27,739 bases of DNA from Leptospira sp. 96542. GTDB taxonomy: Bacteria > Spirochaetota > Leptospiria > Leptospirales > Leptospiraceae. Positions 16,022-23,727 of this stretch are shown one piece after another. Under the pieces are notes generated by a model that was not told where the DNA came from, did no database searches, and worked only from the letters and a program-made list of their open reading frames with translations. Each line of letters begins with the position of its first letter. The stretch's first letter is position 1. The stretch covers positions 6,806 through 34,544 of the forward strand of contig JARJFC010000039.1 of NCBI GenBank assembly GCA_029310945.1. Direction: 5' to 3'. Made by a program: the position numbers and the translations under genes.

Positions 16022-16158
16022 GAGAAATGCACCCTGCCGCGCGTTGCCGGCCCTGGTCCGTGAATGGCCCCGGCCTGAGCGCCGCAGTGCGTGTGGCGGC
16101 GAAGCATATCAAAGACCGCAGCGCGAACTCGGGGCCTGGGTGGGAGGGGTAGGGGGTA

Positions 16159-16932
16159 GTGAGCACGGTTATAGTCTCCCGTCGTTTTCCCTCCTGGCCT
16201 GTTCCCGTGTTCGCCCTCTTTCTTTCGGCCCTGATGCTGGGCTTTGTGTTCAACGCCGCTCCTGGGGCCGTATTCGCCGAGACCATCCGCCGCGGACTGC
16301 ACGGTGGCTACCGCGGGGCCTTGCTGGTGCAGGTCGGTTCCCTCAGCGGAGACGCGCTGTGGGCCGTTCTGGGGCTCGTGGGCGTGGGACTGCTGGCGCG
16401 CACCGAGGCATTGCGCGTTCCGGTCGCGCTGGCCGGCATCGCCTACCTGCTCTGGCTGGCCTTCGATGCCTGGCGCGCTTCCCGGACGCCCCCGCAGGCG
16501 GCCCCCCGCGAGGCCGAGCGCATCACGCCGCCGCCGGGTGCACGGTCCGCCGCGGCGCAAGCCGCCCATGGGGTGGATGCCGCCAACCTGAGCGCCTCGG
16601 CGGTCGCCATCGCCGCGCCAGACCCGGGACGCGCGGCCCTGCGCGCCGGCGCGTTGCTGTCCATCACCAACCCGCACAACGTGGCCTACTGGGCCGCCCT
16701 GGGCAGTGCCATGGGGGCGGCCGGTGTGAGCGATCCCCAATGGACCGATTACGCCATTTTCTTCACCGGTTTCATGGTGTCGTCGGTCATTTGGTGCTTC
16801 GTTTGCGCGGCACTCGTCGCGCGCTTCTTCGCGGGCGCCAACGCCCGCTGGGCCCGTTGGACCCATCGGGCCTGCGCGTTGGCCTTTCTCCTGCTCGCCT
16901 TGTCCTCGGCCCGTAGCCTGGTTGGGGCGTGA
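16159..16932 (+). CDS. LysE-family transporter
   Basis: 257 residues from GTG 16159, which has a purine-rich GGAGGGG 12-16 bases upstream; GTG 16207 is an alternative that starts at the first helix. Hydrophobic segments fit the six-helix LysE/RhtB fold. After TM1 the sequence GFVFNAAPGAVFAETIRRGLHGGYRGALLVQVGS is shown here only by its key positions: NAAPG, ETIRRG and the following Gly-rich helix match the conserved family start. The conserved second half begins SITNPHNVAYWAALG. The central loop between helices 3 and 4 is long (~60 residues, Pro/Ala rich). The family exports amino acids or related compounds across the inner membrane; the substrate here is unknown. Its promoter region is shared with the divergent exported-protein gene. 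Confidence 0.88.
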   Translation: MSTVIVSRRFPSWPVPVFALFLSALMLGFVFNAAPGAVFAETIRRGLHGGYRGALLVQVGSLSGDALWAVLGLVGVGLLARTEALRVPVALAGIAYLLWLAFDAWRASRTPPQAAPREAERITPPPGARSAAAQAAHGVDAANLSASAVAIAAPDPGRAALRAGALLSITNPHNVAYWAALGSAMGAAGVSDPQWTDYAIFFTGFMVSSVIWCFVCAALVARFFAGANARWARWTHRACALAFLLLALSSARSLVGA

Positions 16933-16986
16933 GGCGCTGAACCGCCGGACCTGAAACCGGGGCCCGGCCGGGACGCCGCGGTCGGG

Positions 16987-17007
16987 CTCGAGGCTTGCAT
17001 CCTCGAG
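16987..17007 (+). terminator. Hairpin after lysE-family gene
   Basis: CTCGAGG and CCTCGAG form a perfect 7-bp stem with a 7-base loop about 55 bases after the LysE stop. A short TGTTCTGT follows rather than a full T run. It lies directly before the Pho-box array and would isolate that promoter from upstream transcription. Confidence 0.45.
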
Positions 17008-17011
17008 TGTT

Positions 17012-17051
17012 CTGTCACCGATTCGTCATGAATCGGACATGGTGTCGTCAT
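17012..17051 (+). promoter_or_regulatory. Tandem Pho boxes (PhoB-binding sites)
   Basis: GTCAC (17014), GTCAT (17025), GACAT (17036) and GTCAT (17047) recur at exactly 11-bp spacing. Written as 18-bp sites they are CTGTCAC-CGAT-TCGTCAT (17012-17029) and CGGACAT-GGTG-TCGTCAT (17034-17051). The known PhoB consensus is two CTGTCAT-type 7-mers separated by four bases, so the first site is a good match and the second a weaker one. A fifth GTCAC at 17057 is one base out of phase. The array ends about 50 bases before the preferred start of the downstream operon, whose genes all fit phosphate metabolism. The same bases also contain a perfect inverted repeat (CCGATTC, five bases, GAATCGG at 17018-17036), so another operator is possible. 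Confidence 0.68.
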
Positions 17052-17100
17052 GCCGGGTCACCACACTGGTGTCACACAGGATGAACACAACGCCGACACC

Positions 17101-18006
17101 ATGAAAGAACACACGCGTCCGAGTTTCCCGCTGTCACTCTTGCCCCTGGCCTCGAAGATTCCGCGGATTCCGACGCGGATTTCCTCGGCCTTCGCCCAGG
17201 CGCTGCCGTCCATGCTGGCCCGGGGCCAGCGTCCCGTCAGCCCGCCCGCGCAGCGGCCGCTTGAACGGCAGGAGTCGGGCGTCGAGGTGTCCTGGGCGCG
17301 GCATCAAGACGAAGTGCGCGCGGCCCAGCGCCTGCGCTACGCGGTGTTCGCGGGTGAAATGGGCGCGCGCCTGAACACCCCGCTGCCCGGCCATGACGTG
17401 GACCTCTACGACGACTATTGCGAGCACCTGCTGGTTCGCGACGTCGCCACCCGCGAAGTGATCGGCACCTACCGCATGCTCACGCCCGCGCAGGCGCGGC
17501 GCCTCGGCGGTTTCTACAGCGACAGCGAATTCGACCTCACCCGTCTGCGTGCCCTGCGCGAGCGCATGGTGGAGGTGGGGCGCAGCTGCGTGCACCCGGA
17601 CCATCGGCACGGCGGCGTGATCATGCCGCTGTGGGGCGAACTGATCAAGTTCATGGCGCGCAACCAGATCGACGCCATGATCGGCTGCGCCAGCATCCCC
17701 ATGCTGGACCCGGTCAGTGGTGCCATCAACGGCAGTGCTGCCGCCAGCCTCTGGCGCCAGCTGCGTGAGACGCACCTGGCCCCCATCGAACACCAGGTCT
17801 GGCCGCGCCTGCCCTTGCCGGTGGAGCAACTCGACGACACGCTGACCGTGGAACCGCCCGCGCTGATCAAGGGCTACCTGCGCCTGGGCACCAAGGTGCT
17901 GGGGGCGCCGGCCTGGGACCCGGATTTCAACTGCGCCGACCTGCCGATGATGATGCGGCTGGCTGACATGCCCCCGCGTTACCGCAAGCACTTCGTGGGG
18001 CAATGA
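17101..18006 (+). CDS. GNAT-fold acyltransferase, OlsB-like (ornithine lipid type)
   Basis: 301 residues from ATG 17101. An in-frame ATG at 17050 would overlap the Pho-box array and is therefore disfavoured; ribosome sites are weak for both. Residues ~60-280 match the Acetyltransf_5 group, which includes OlsB, the enzyme that attaches a 3-hydroxyacyl chain to ornithine as the first step of ornithine-lipid synthesis. Visible segments include the substrate-entry RLRYAVFAGEMG, YDDYCEHLLVRD, VIGTYRML, VEVGRSCVHPDHR and IGCASIPM. The ~60-residue basic N-terminal tail is unusual and may contact membrane. No olsA acyltransferase is adjacent. It is first in a three-gene operon with 4-bp overlaps behind Pho boxes. 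Phosphate-free lipids are typically made under phosphate limitation, which supports the assignment. Other GNAT acyl substrates cannot be excluded. Confidence 0.78.
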   Translation: MKEHTRPSFPLSLLPLASKIPRIPTRISSAFAQALPSMLARGQRPVSPPAQRPLERQESGVEVSWARHQDEVRAAQRLRYAVFAGEMGARLNTPLPGHDVDLYDDYCEHLLVRDVATREVIGTYRMLTPAQARRLGGFYSDSEFDLTRLRALRERMVEVGRSCVHPDHRHGGVIMPLWGELIKFMARNQIDAMIGCASIPMLDPVSGAINGSAAASLWRQLRETHLAPIEHQVWPRLPLPVEQLDDTLTVEPPALIKGYLRLGTKVLGAPAWDPDFNCADLPMMMRLADMPPRYRKHFVGQ

Positions 18007-18911
18007 TGAAGAGCATCCCCAACGAACACCTGCGCATGGCCCTGGACGAGCGCGAGGAGGCCGACGAAAAACGGCCGCGCTACCGTGCCGTCTTCATCTC
18101 GGACCTGCACCTGGGCACGCCTGGCTGCCAGGCCGGACCGCTGCTGGACTTCCTGCGCGAGAGCAGCAGCGAGCGTCTCTACCTCGTGGGCGACATCATC
18201 GACGGCTGGCAACTGCGCCGCCGCTGGTTCTGGCCGCAGCAGCACAACGACGTGGTGCAAAAGCTGCTGCGCCGCGCGCGCAAGGGCAGCCGGGTGATCT
18301 TCGTGCCGGGCAACCACGATGAATTCGCTCGCCAGTTCCTGGACCACCAGTTCGGCGGCATCGAGGTGGTGGAGGAGGCCGTGCACGTCACCGCGACCGG
18401 CCAGCGCCTGTGGGTGACGCACGGCGACTACTTCGACGGCGTGATCCAGTACGCCAAGTGGCTGGCCTACGTGGGCGACACCCTCTACGAATGGGCGCTC
18501 AAGCTCAACCGCTACCTCAACCACTGGCGCGCCAAGCTGGGCTTGCCGTACTGGTCGCTGTCGGCCTACCTCAAGCTCAAGGTCAAGAAAGCCGTGAATT
18601 TCATCAGCGATTTTGAGGTCGCCGTCGCGCGTGAAGCCAAGAAACGTGGCCACCATGGCGTCATTTGCGGTCACATCCATCACGCGGAAATGCGCGAGAT
18701 CGATGGGGTGCTTTACTGCAACGATGGCGACTGGGTCGAGAGCCTGACCGCCCTGGTGGAGCACCATGATGGCCGACTGGAAATCGTCCACTGGGGCCAG
18801 GTACTGGCCGGCGTGATCGCCGAGGCACGTGAGGGCCGCAAGCGGGACGCCGTTGCTGGCGAGGATGAGCCCGCCAAGGAGGCCCTGCCGGCCCTGGTTT
18901 CGCAGCCATGA
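18003..18911 (+). CDS. LpxH-like calcineurin-type metallophosphatase
   Basis: 302 residues. ATG 18003 overlaps the preceding stop (ATGA); ATG 18006 is one codon further in. Calcineurin-fold metal ligands are complete: SDLHLG (Asp34, His36), VGDIID (Asp64), GNHDE (Asn104, His105), THGD (His140) and CGHIH (His224, His226). The insert with YWSLSAYLKLKVKKAV and the GDIIDGW segment place it in the UDP-2,3-diacylglucosamine diphosphatase group (COG2908). It is longer than typical LpxH (~240-250 residues), with an acidic/basic N-terminal tail and a variable C-terminal tail. It could be a paralogue that hydrolyses another phosphate bond rather than the essential lipid A enzyme. It sits between an OlsB-like gene and ppk under a Pho-box promoter, so a role in phosphate-linked lipid turnover is likely but inferred. 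Confidence 0.85.
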   Translation: MMKSIPNEHLRMALDEREEADEKRPRYRAVFISDLHLGTPGCQAGPLLDFLRESSSERLYLVGDIIDGWQLRRRWFWPQQHNDVVQKLLRRARKGSRVIFVPGNHDEFARQFLDHQFGGIEVVEEAVHVTATGQRLWVTHGDYFDGVIQYAKWLAYVGDTLYEWALKLNRYLNHWRAKLGLPYWSLSAYLKLKVKKAVNFISDFEVAVAREAKKRGHHGVICGHIHHAEMREIDGVLYCNDGDWVESLTALVEHHDGRLEIVHWGQVLAGVIAEAREGRKRDAVAGEDEPAKEALPALVSQP

Positions 18912-21106
18912 ACACCAATCCACCCACCGTGATCAGCGCCATCGCCGCTCCCGCCGCGTCCGGCAAGGAGGCGGCCTTGCCGCTGCTGGACCGCGACCAC
19001 AGCGTGCTCGCCTTCAATTGGCGTGTGTTCGATTGGGCCTGCCGCGCCGACGTGCCGCTGCTGGAGCGCCTGCGCTACCTCTGCATTGTCTCGTCCAACC
19101 TGGACGAGTTCTTCGAGGTGCGGTCCGAGCCGCACCTGATGGCCTACCAGCGCAAGGACGCGCAGGGCGCCTACACCGCCAGTTCCTTCACGCGCCTGTC
19201 GACCGCCATCCATGAGCTGGTGGCGCGTCAGTACGCGCTCTACAACGACGAGCTCACGCCCGCCTTCCGCAAGGAAGGCATCGAGATCGTCTCCCACGGC
19301 GACCGCAACGCGGCGCAACGGCGCTGGGTGCGCCAGTACTTCGAGCAGGAAGTGCAGCCGCTGCTGATTCCCGTCGGACTGGACCCTTCGCACCCCTTTC
19401 CGCAGGTGGCCAACAAGTCGCTGAACTTCATCGTGCGGCTGGGCGGCAAGGACGCCTTCGGGCGCGAGAACGACATCGCCATCGTCAAGGTGCCGCGCGC
19501 GCTGCCGCGCCTGATCCCCATGCCGGACAAGCTCTGCGGCCAGGGCAGCCGCAGGCGGCGCCTGTTCGTGTCGCTGTCCAGCGTGATCCGCGCGCATCTG
19601 GAGGAACTCTTCCCCGGGCGCGAGGTGCGGCATTTCTCGCAGTTCCGCGTCACCCGCCATTCCGACCTCGCGGTGGACGAGGAGGACGTGAAGAACCTGC
19701 GCACCGCGCTGCGCCAGGGCCTGGAACACCGCCACTACGGCCAGGCCGTGCGGCTGGAAGTCTCGGCCGGCTGTCCGCAGGACTTGGCGGACTTTCTGTT
19801 GGGGCAGTTCGATCTGCCCGAGGGCGCGCTCTACCGCGTGCACGGTCCGGTGAACCTGGTGCGCATGGGCCAGCTCGTGGATCTGGTGAGCGATCCGCAA
19901 CTGGAGAAACGCCTGCGCTTTCCGCCCTACCGGGCCAGTTATCCAGGGCAACTGGCGGGCACGGCCCAGGGGGCCGCGGCTGCCTCTGGCGCGGCTGGGG
20001 CCCTGTCCATCTTCGAGCGGCTGGAGCGCGGCGACGTGCTGATCCACCAACCCTACGAGCGCTTCGACGGCGTGCTCGATTTCCTGCGCGAGGCCGTGAA
20101 CGATCCGCAGGTGCTGGCCATCCGCCAGACGGTCTATCGCACGGGCGCGAATTCCGCGCTGATGGACCTGCTGCGCGAGGCGGTGCGTCGCGGCAAGGAA
20201 GTGACGGTGGTGCTCGAGCTGAAGGCGCGCTTTGATGAGGAAGTGAACATCGACTGGGCCGAGCGCCTGGAGTTCATCGGCGTGCAGGTTCTCTACGGCG
20301 TGGTGGGTTTGAAGACCCATGCCAAGGCCATGCTGGTCACGCGCCGTGTCCCGGCCGCGAACGGCGAGGGCCGGCCCAGCCTGCGGCGCTACGCGCACCT
20401 GTCCACCGGCAACTACAACCCGGCCACGGCGCGCTTCTACACCGATTGGAGCCACCTCACGGCCGACCCGCAGATCACGGCGGACGTGGAGCAGGTCTTC
20501 ATCCACCTGGCCGGGCAGAACCGCTTGCCGCGTCTGCACCAGCTCTGGATGGCGCCTTTCCACCTGCACAAGAAACTGCTGGAGAAGATCGACGTTCTGC
20601 AGGCGGCTGCCGCCGCGGGCAAGCCCGCGCGCCTGGTCGCGAAGATGAACGCCTTGACCGACGAAGCCTTGATCCGCGCGCTGATCGAGGCCGGACAGCA
20701 AGGGGTGAAGATCGACCTGATCGTGCGAGGCGCCTGCATGTTGCCCGCCGGCTTGCCGGGGCGCACCGACAACATCCGCGTGCGCTCCATCATCGGGCGC
20801 TTCCTGGAGCACGCGCGGGTGTTCTACTTCCGCCATGGCGACGGCGAGGAGGCCGAGGAATCGCTCTACCTGGCCAGCGCGGACTGGATGAACCGCAACA
20901 TGCTGCGCCGCGTGGAGCTGGCCTGGCCCGTCTTGGACCCCGCGCTGCGCCAGCGCGTCATCGACGAAACGCTGACCGCCGCGCTGCAGGACAACGACGG
21001 TGCCTGGGAACTGATGCCCGACGGTCGTTATGAACGCCTGCAGCCCGCCGAGGGCGCGCCCGCCCTCAGCGTGCAGCGCGCCCTGATGGGCCGTTACGGG
21101 GCCTGA
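18908..21106 (+). CDS. ppk1: Polyphosphate kinase 1
   Basis: 732 residues, close to the usual ~690 plus small insertions. It overlaps the preceding gene by ATGA. The enzyme transfers the gamma-phosphate of ATP to a growing polyphosphate chain at the inner membrane. Domains follow the PPK1 order: N (~23-130), head (~135-340), C1 (~365-540) and C2 (~545-720). NLDEFFEVR near residue 64 is characteristic. The phosphorylated His471 lies in GLKTHAKAMLV, and the second catalytic His635 in RFLEHARVFYF. SADWMNRNMLRRVE near residues 657-670 is the conserved C2 signature. An Ala/Gly-rich insert (~350-367) lies between head and C1. As the last gene of a Pho-box operon it is likely induced by phosphate limitation. 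The stop overlaps the convergent downstream gene by 13 bases. Confidence 0.96.
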   Translation: MNTNPPTVISAIAAPAASGKEAALPLLDRDHSVLAFNWRVFDWACRADVPLLERLRYLCIVSSNLDEFFEVRSEPHLMAYQRKDAQGAYTASSFTRLSTAIHELVARQYALYNDELTPAFRKEGIEIVSHGDRNAAQRRWVRQYFEQEVQPLLIPVGLDPSHPFPQVANKSLNFIVRLGGKDAFGRENDIAIVKVPRALPRLIPMPDKLCGQGSRRRRLFVSLSSVIRAHLEELFPGREVRHFSQFRVTRHSDLAVDEEDVKNLRTALRQGLEHRHYGQAVRLEVSAGCPQDLADFLLGQFDLPEGALYRVHGPVNLVRMGQLVDLVSDPQLEKRLRFPPYRASYPGQLAGTAQGAAAASGAAGALSIFERLERGDVLIHQPYERFDGVLDFLREAVNDPQVLAIRQTVYRTGANSALMDLLREAVRRGKEVTVVLELKARFDEEVNIDWAERLEFIGVQVLYGVVGLKTHAKAMLVTRRVPAANGEGRPSLRRYAHLSTGNYNPATARFYTDWSHLTADPQITADVEQVFIHLAGQNRLPRLHQLWMAPFHLHKKLLEKIDVLQAAAAAGKPARLVAKMNALTDEALIRALIEAGQQGVKIDLIVRGACMLPAGLPGRTDNIRVRSIIGRFLEHARVFYFRHGDGEEAEESLYLASADWMNRNMLRRVELAWPVLDPALRQRVIDETLTAALQDNDGAWELMPDGRYERLQPAEGAPALSVQRALMGRYGA

Positions 21107-21621
21107 GTCGCGGCCGCCTCGGCCGTCGCGGCGGCGGGCGGCGTGGCCTTGCCGGGCTTCTTGCTGGCCTTGGCCGGCTTGGCTTTGCTGGGCTTGGTGG
21201 CTTCCTTGGCCTTGGCCTTGGCTTGGGCTGCGTCGGCCGGTTCTTCCAGCGCGCGCAGCGCGTCCAGCAGCGCGCCGTCGCCCAGCTTGCCCAGCGTCAG
21301 CAGGCCGGCGCGCAGCAGGGTGTTCTTCTTCACCTTGAGGCCCAGGGTCGTGGCGCGGCGCTTGAGCGCGCCCAGCGCGGCGTCTTCTTCCTTGGGCAGG
21401 CTGTAGCTGTCGTGCACGAGTTTCGGCTTCTTGTCGGCCGTCTTGGCTTTGGGCAGCTTCGGCGTGACGGCCTTGCTGGCCCGGACGGTTTCGGGGGCCG
21501 GGCTCGATTTCAGGGCGTTCTTCTTGTCGGCCTTGGTCGCTGTCGCTGTTTTCTTGACCGCCTTGGCGGTGGCTTCGGTGGGGGTTGCAGGCTTCTTGCT
21601 GGGCTTGGAGGACGGGTTCAT
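21094..21621 (-). CDS. Lys/Ala-rich, histone H1-like protein with a short conserved core
   Basis: 175 residues. Both ends are low complexity: an N-terminal ~65 residues rich in Lys, Ala, Thr and Pro, and a C-terminal ~45 residues of Lys-Ala-Pro repeats (KAKAKEATKPSKAKPAK). The core (~67-125; VHDSYSLPKEEDAALGALKRRA...LLRAGLLTL) resembles a recurring betaproteobacterial core that may be ribbon-helix-helix-like, judging by a strand followed by two helices. The tails resemble histone H1-like or AlgP-like DNA-binding tails. It probably binds nucleic acid in the cytoplasm. It overlaps the end of ppk1 tail to tail by 13 bp. Family recall is from memory and function unproven. Confidence 0.7.
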   Translation of the reverse strand: MNPSSKPSKKPATPTEATAKAVKKTATATKADKKNALKSSPAPETVRASKAVTPKLPKAKTADKKPKLVHDSYSLPKEEDAALGALKRRATTLGLKVKKNTLLRAGLLTLGKLGDGALLDALRALEEPADAAQAKAKAKEATKPSKAKPAKASKKPGKATPPAAATAEAAATQAP

Positions 21622-21726
21622 GGTGGACGTTGGGGTTCAGGTTCGGTGAGAAAAAGCAGCCGGTTATACCGACTCGCTCGCGAAACTGCTACCGCGTTTC
21701 GGTGCATTCACGCGGATGCCATGGCT

Positions 21727-21744
21727 GTGTCATTTTTTCTTCAT
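21727..21744 (+). promoter_or_regulatory. Weak Pho-box-like site upstream of the EAL/GGDEF gene
   Basis: GTGTCAT, four T, then TCTTCAT gives two 7-mers at 11-bp spacing. The first matches the PhoB half-site well; the second matches poorly. Two more GTCAT words follow at 21754 and 21762 but out of phase. It lies ~20 bases before the chosen ATG at 21765. Confidence 0.25.
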
Positions 21745-21764
21745 CGAAACGACGTCATTCCGTC

Positions 21765-23672
21765 ATGCGCGGGGGGCAGTATGAATGGGTGATTGACCAA
21801 GTTCACCTTTATGTGCCCGACGCATTGACACGGGACGGCACCGGCTCGCTCGCCGCCCTGATGCGGCAGGGCGAATTGCGCGCGGTGTTCCAGCCCATCG
21901 TGGACCTCAAATCGGCCGCCGTGCATGCCCATGAAGCGCTGATCCGAGGGCCCGAGGACAGTCCGCTGCACCGCCCCGATGCCCTGCTGCGCGCCGCGCA
22001 GGACGAGGGCCTGCTCTACGAATTCGAACTGTTCTGCCTGCAGGTCGCGCTGCGGCGCTGGGGTGCGCTGCGCCAACCGGGGCGGCTGTTCCTCAACATC
22101 AGCGCGAATGCCCTGTCCCGACTGGTGGACGTGGGCGGCACCGCGCTGTTGGCGCAGGGCATCCGCAATCTTCAGGTGTCGCCGCGCATGGTGGTGCTGG
22201 AGATCACCGAGCACGAGCGCGTGGCTGACCTGGACGCGCTGGGCGAGGTCTCACGCCAGCTGCAGTCGGAAGGGTTGGCCCTGGCGCTGGACGATTTTGG
22301 CGATGGGCGCTCGAGCCTGCGCCTGTGGTCGCAACTCAAGCCCGACATCGTCAAGATCGACAAGTACTTCAGCCACGACATCCACCAGAGCGCCGATCGG
22401 CTCAGGACCTTGCAGGCCTTGCTGCAGATCGCGGACGTCTTCGGAACCTCGCTGGTGGCCGAGGGCATCGAGCAGGAGGACGAGTTGCGCGTGATCCGCG
22501 ATCTCGGGATCACCTACGGGCAGGGCTGGTTCCTGGGGCGTCCCGAGGCGGCGCCGCGCACCGAGCCATTGCGTGAAGCCGGCAACGTGCTGCGTGATAC
22601 CCGTGTGGCCGTGCTGCCCGAGCAGCGCTACGTGGCGCAGCGTGGCCAACTGCGCCACCTGTCCATCATCCATGCGCCCACGCTGAGCACGACGACCAGC
22701 AACGACGAGGCGGCGGCGCTGTTTCACGCGCATCCCGGCCTGCACGCCATGGCCGTGGTGGAGAGTGATGTGAGCGTGGATGGCGGTGGCGGCGAGCGGC
22801 CTGTCGCCATCCTGAACCGGCAGCAGTTCATGGACCATTACGCGACGCTCTACTTCCGCGAAATCCACGGCCGCAAGTCTTGCCTCAAGCACGCCAACCG
22901 CGAGCCGCGCCTGATCGAGCGCAACTTCGACATCGAGGAACTGGTGGGCATCCTGACCTCCCAGGACCAGCGCTACCTGAGCGATGGCTTCATCGTCACC
23001 GACAACGGGCGTTACGTGGGCCTGGGCACGGGCGATCAACTGGTGCGCTCCGTGACGGAGCTGCGGCTGGAGGCGGCGCGCCACGCCAACCCACTGACCT
23101 CGCTGCCCGGCAACATCCCGATCAGCCTGCACATGCAGCGCTTGCTCGACAGTGGCGGCGCCTTCACCGTCTGCTATCTGGACCTGGACAACTTCAAGCC
23201 TTACAACGACCACTACGGTTACTGGCGTGGCGACGAGATGATCCGCCTGCTGGCGCGCCTGGCCGTGGCGCACAGCGACCCGCAGCGTGACTTCGTCGGC
23301 CACGTCGGAGGGGACGATTTCATGATCCTCTTCCAGAGCGAGGACTGGCGCCCACGCTGCGAGCGCATCATCGATGAATTCGCCCGGCAGGCGCGTGAAC
23401 TCTACGACGAGGAGGGGCGCGCGCGCGGCGGTGTCGAGGCCGAGGATCGCCAGGGCGTGCGGCGTTTCTTTCCCTGCACCACGGTGTCCATCGGCGCGGT
23501 GCGCGTGACCGGGGGGCACTACCGGGACGCCGAGGAGCTGGCCACCCGTGCCTCCCTGTCCAAGCACGAGGCCAAGCTGGCGGGTGGGCTGCACGTGATG
23601 GCGGACGCCGGTGCGCAGCCACGCGCCCGGACTGGCGCCCGTGTCAACGCCGACGCGCGGGCAGACGCGTGA
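21765..23672 (+). CDS. EAL - CBS pair - GGDEF cyclic-di-GMP protein
   Basis: 635 residues from ATG 21765; GTG 21789 is an alternative behind a G-rich stretch, and the frame is open further upstream without homology. The EAL phosphodiesterase domain (~37-275) has its main catalytic residues: Glu57-Ala-Leu-x-Arg61, Asn111, Glu146, Asp176-Asp177, Lys197, Glu233 and Gln253. A region with two CBS-like halves (~295-435) follows, ending in DGFIVTDNGRYVGLGTG. The GGDEF domain (~440-600) carries GGDDF at 515-519 and YLDLDNFKPYND, so cyclase residues are conservatively kept. No RxxD inhibitory site precedes GGDDF. No membrane helix is seen. The protein may make or degrade c-di-GMP, with the CBS part sensing an adenine nucleotide; net activity cannot be predicted. 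Confidence 0.92.
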   Translation: MRGGQYEWVIDQVHLYVPDALTRDGTGSLAALMRQGELRAVFQPIVDLKSAAVHAHEALIRGPEDSPLHRPDALLRAAQDEGLLYEFELFCLQVALRRWGALRQPGRLFLNISANALSRLVDVGGTALLAQGIRNLQVSPRMVVLEITEHERVADLDALGEVSRQLQSEGLALALDDFGDGRSSLRLWSQLKPDIVKIDKYFSHDIHQSADRLRTLQALLQIADVFGTSLVAEGIEQEDELRVIRDLGITYGQGWFLGRPEAAPRTEPLREAGNVLRDTRVAVLPEQRYVAQRGQLRHLSIIHAPTLSTTTSNDEAAALFHAHPGLHAMAVVESDVSVDGGGGERPVAILNRQQFMDHYATLYFREIHGRKSCLKHANREPRLIERNFDIEELVGILTSQDQRYLSDGFIVTDNGRYVGLGTGDQLVRSVTELRLEAARHANPLTSLPGNIPISLHMQRLLDSGGAFTVCYLDLDNFKPYNDHYGYWRGDEMIRLLARLAVAHSDPQRDFVGHVGGDDFMILFQSEDWRPRCERIIDEFARQARELYDEEGRARGGVEAEDRQGVRRFFPCTTVSIGAVRVTGGHYRDAEELATRASLSKHEAKLAGGLHVMADAGAQPRARTGARVNADARADA

Positions 23673-23700
23673 GCCGACGGACATGAGGAGCGCGCGCATG

Positions 23701-23727
23701 GAGGGGCTTGCATGAGGGGGCTTGCAT
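23701..23727 (+). repeat. Tandem near-duplicate of a ribosome-site segment
   Basis: GAGGGGCTTGCAT (23701-23713) is followed directly by GAGGGGGCTTGCAT (23714-23727). Both copies carry a Shine-Dalgarno-like GAGGGG and end in ATG words (23712 and 23726). Only the second ATG opens the transporter frame; the first gives ATG AGG GGG CTT GCA TGA. Confidence 0.6.

Noticed and set aside
17050..17100. ATG 17050 as the start of the OlsB-like gene
   Set aside because: It lies inside the Pho-box array and has no ribosome site; 17101 leaves room for a promoter.
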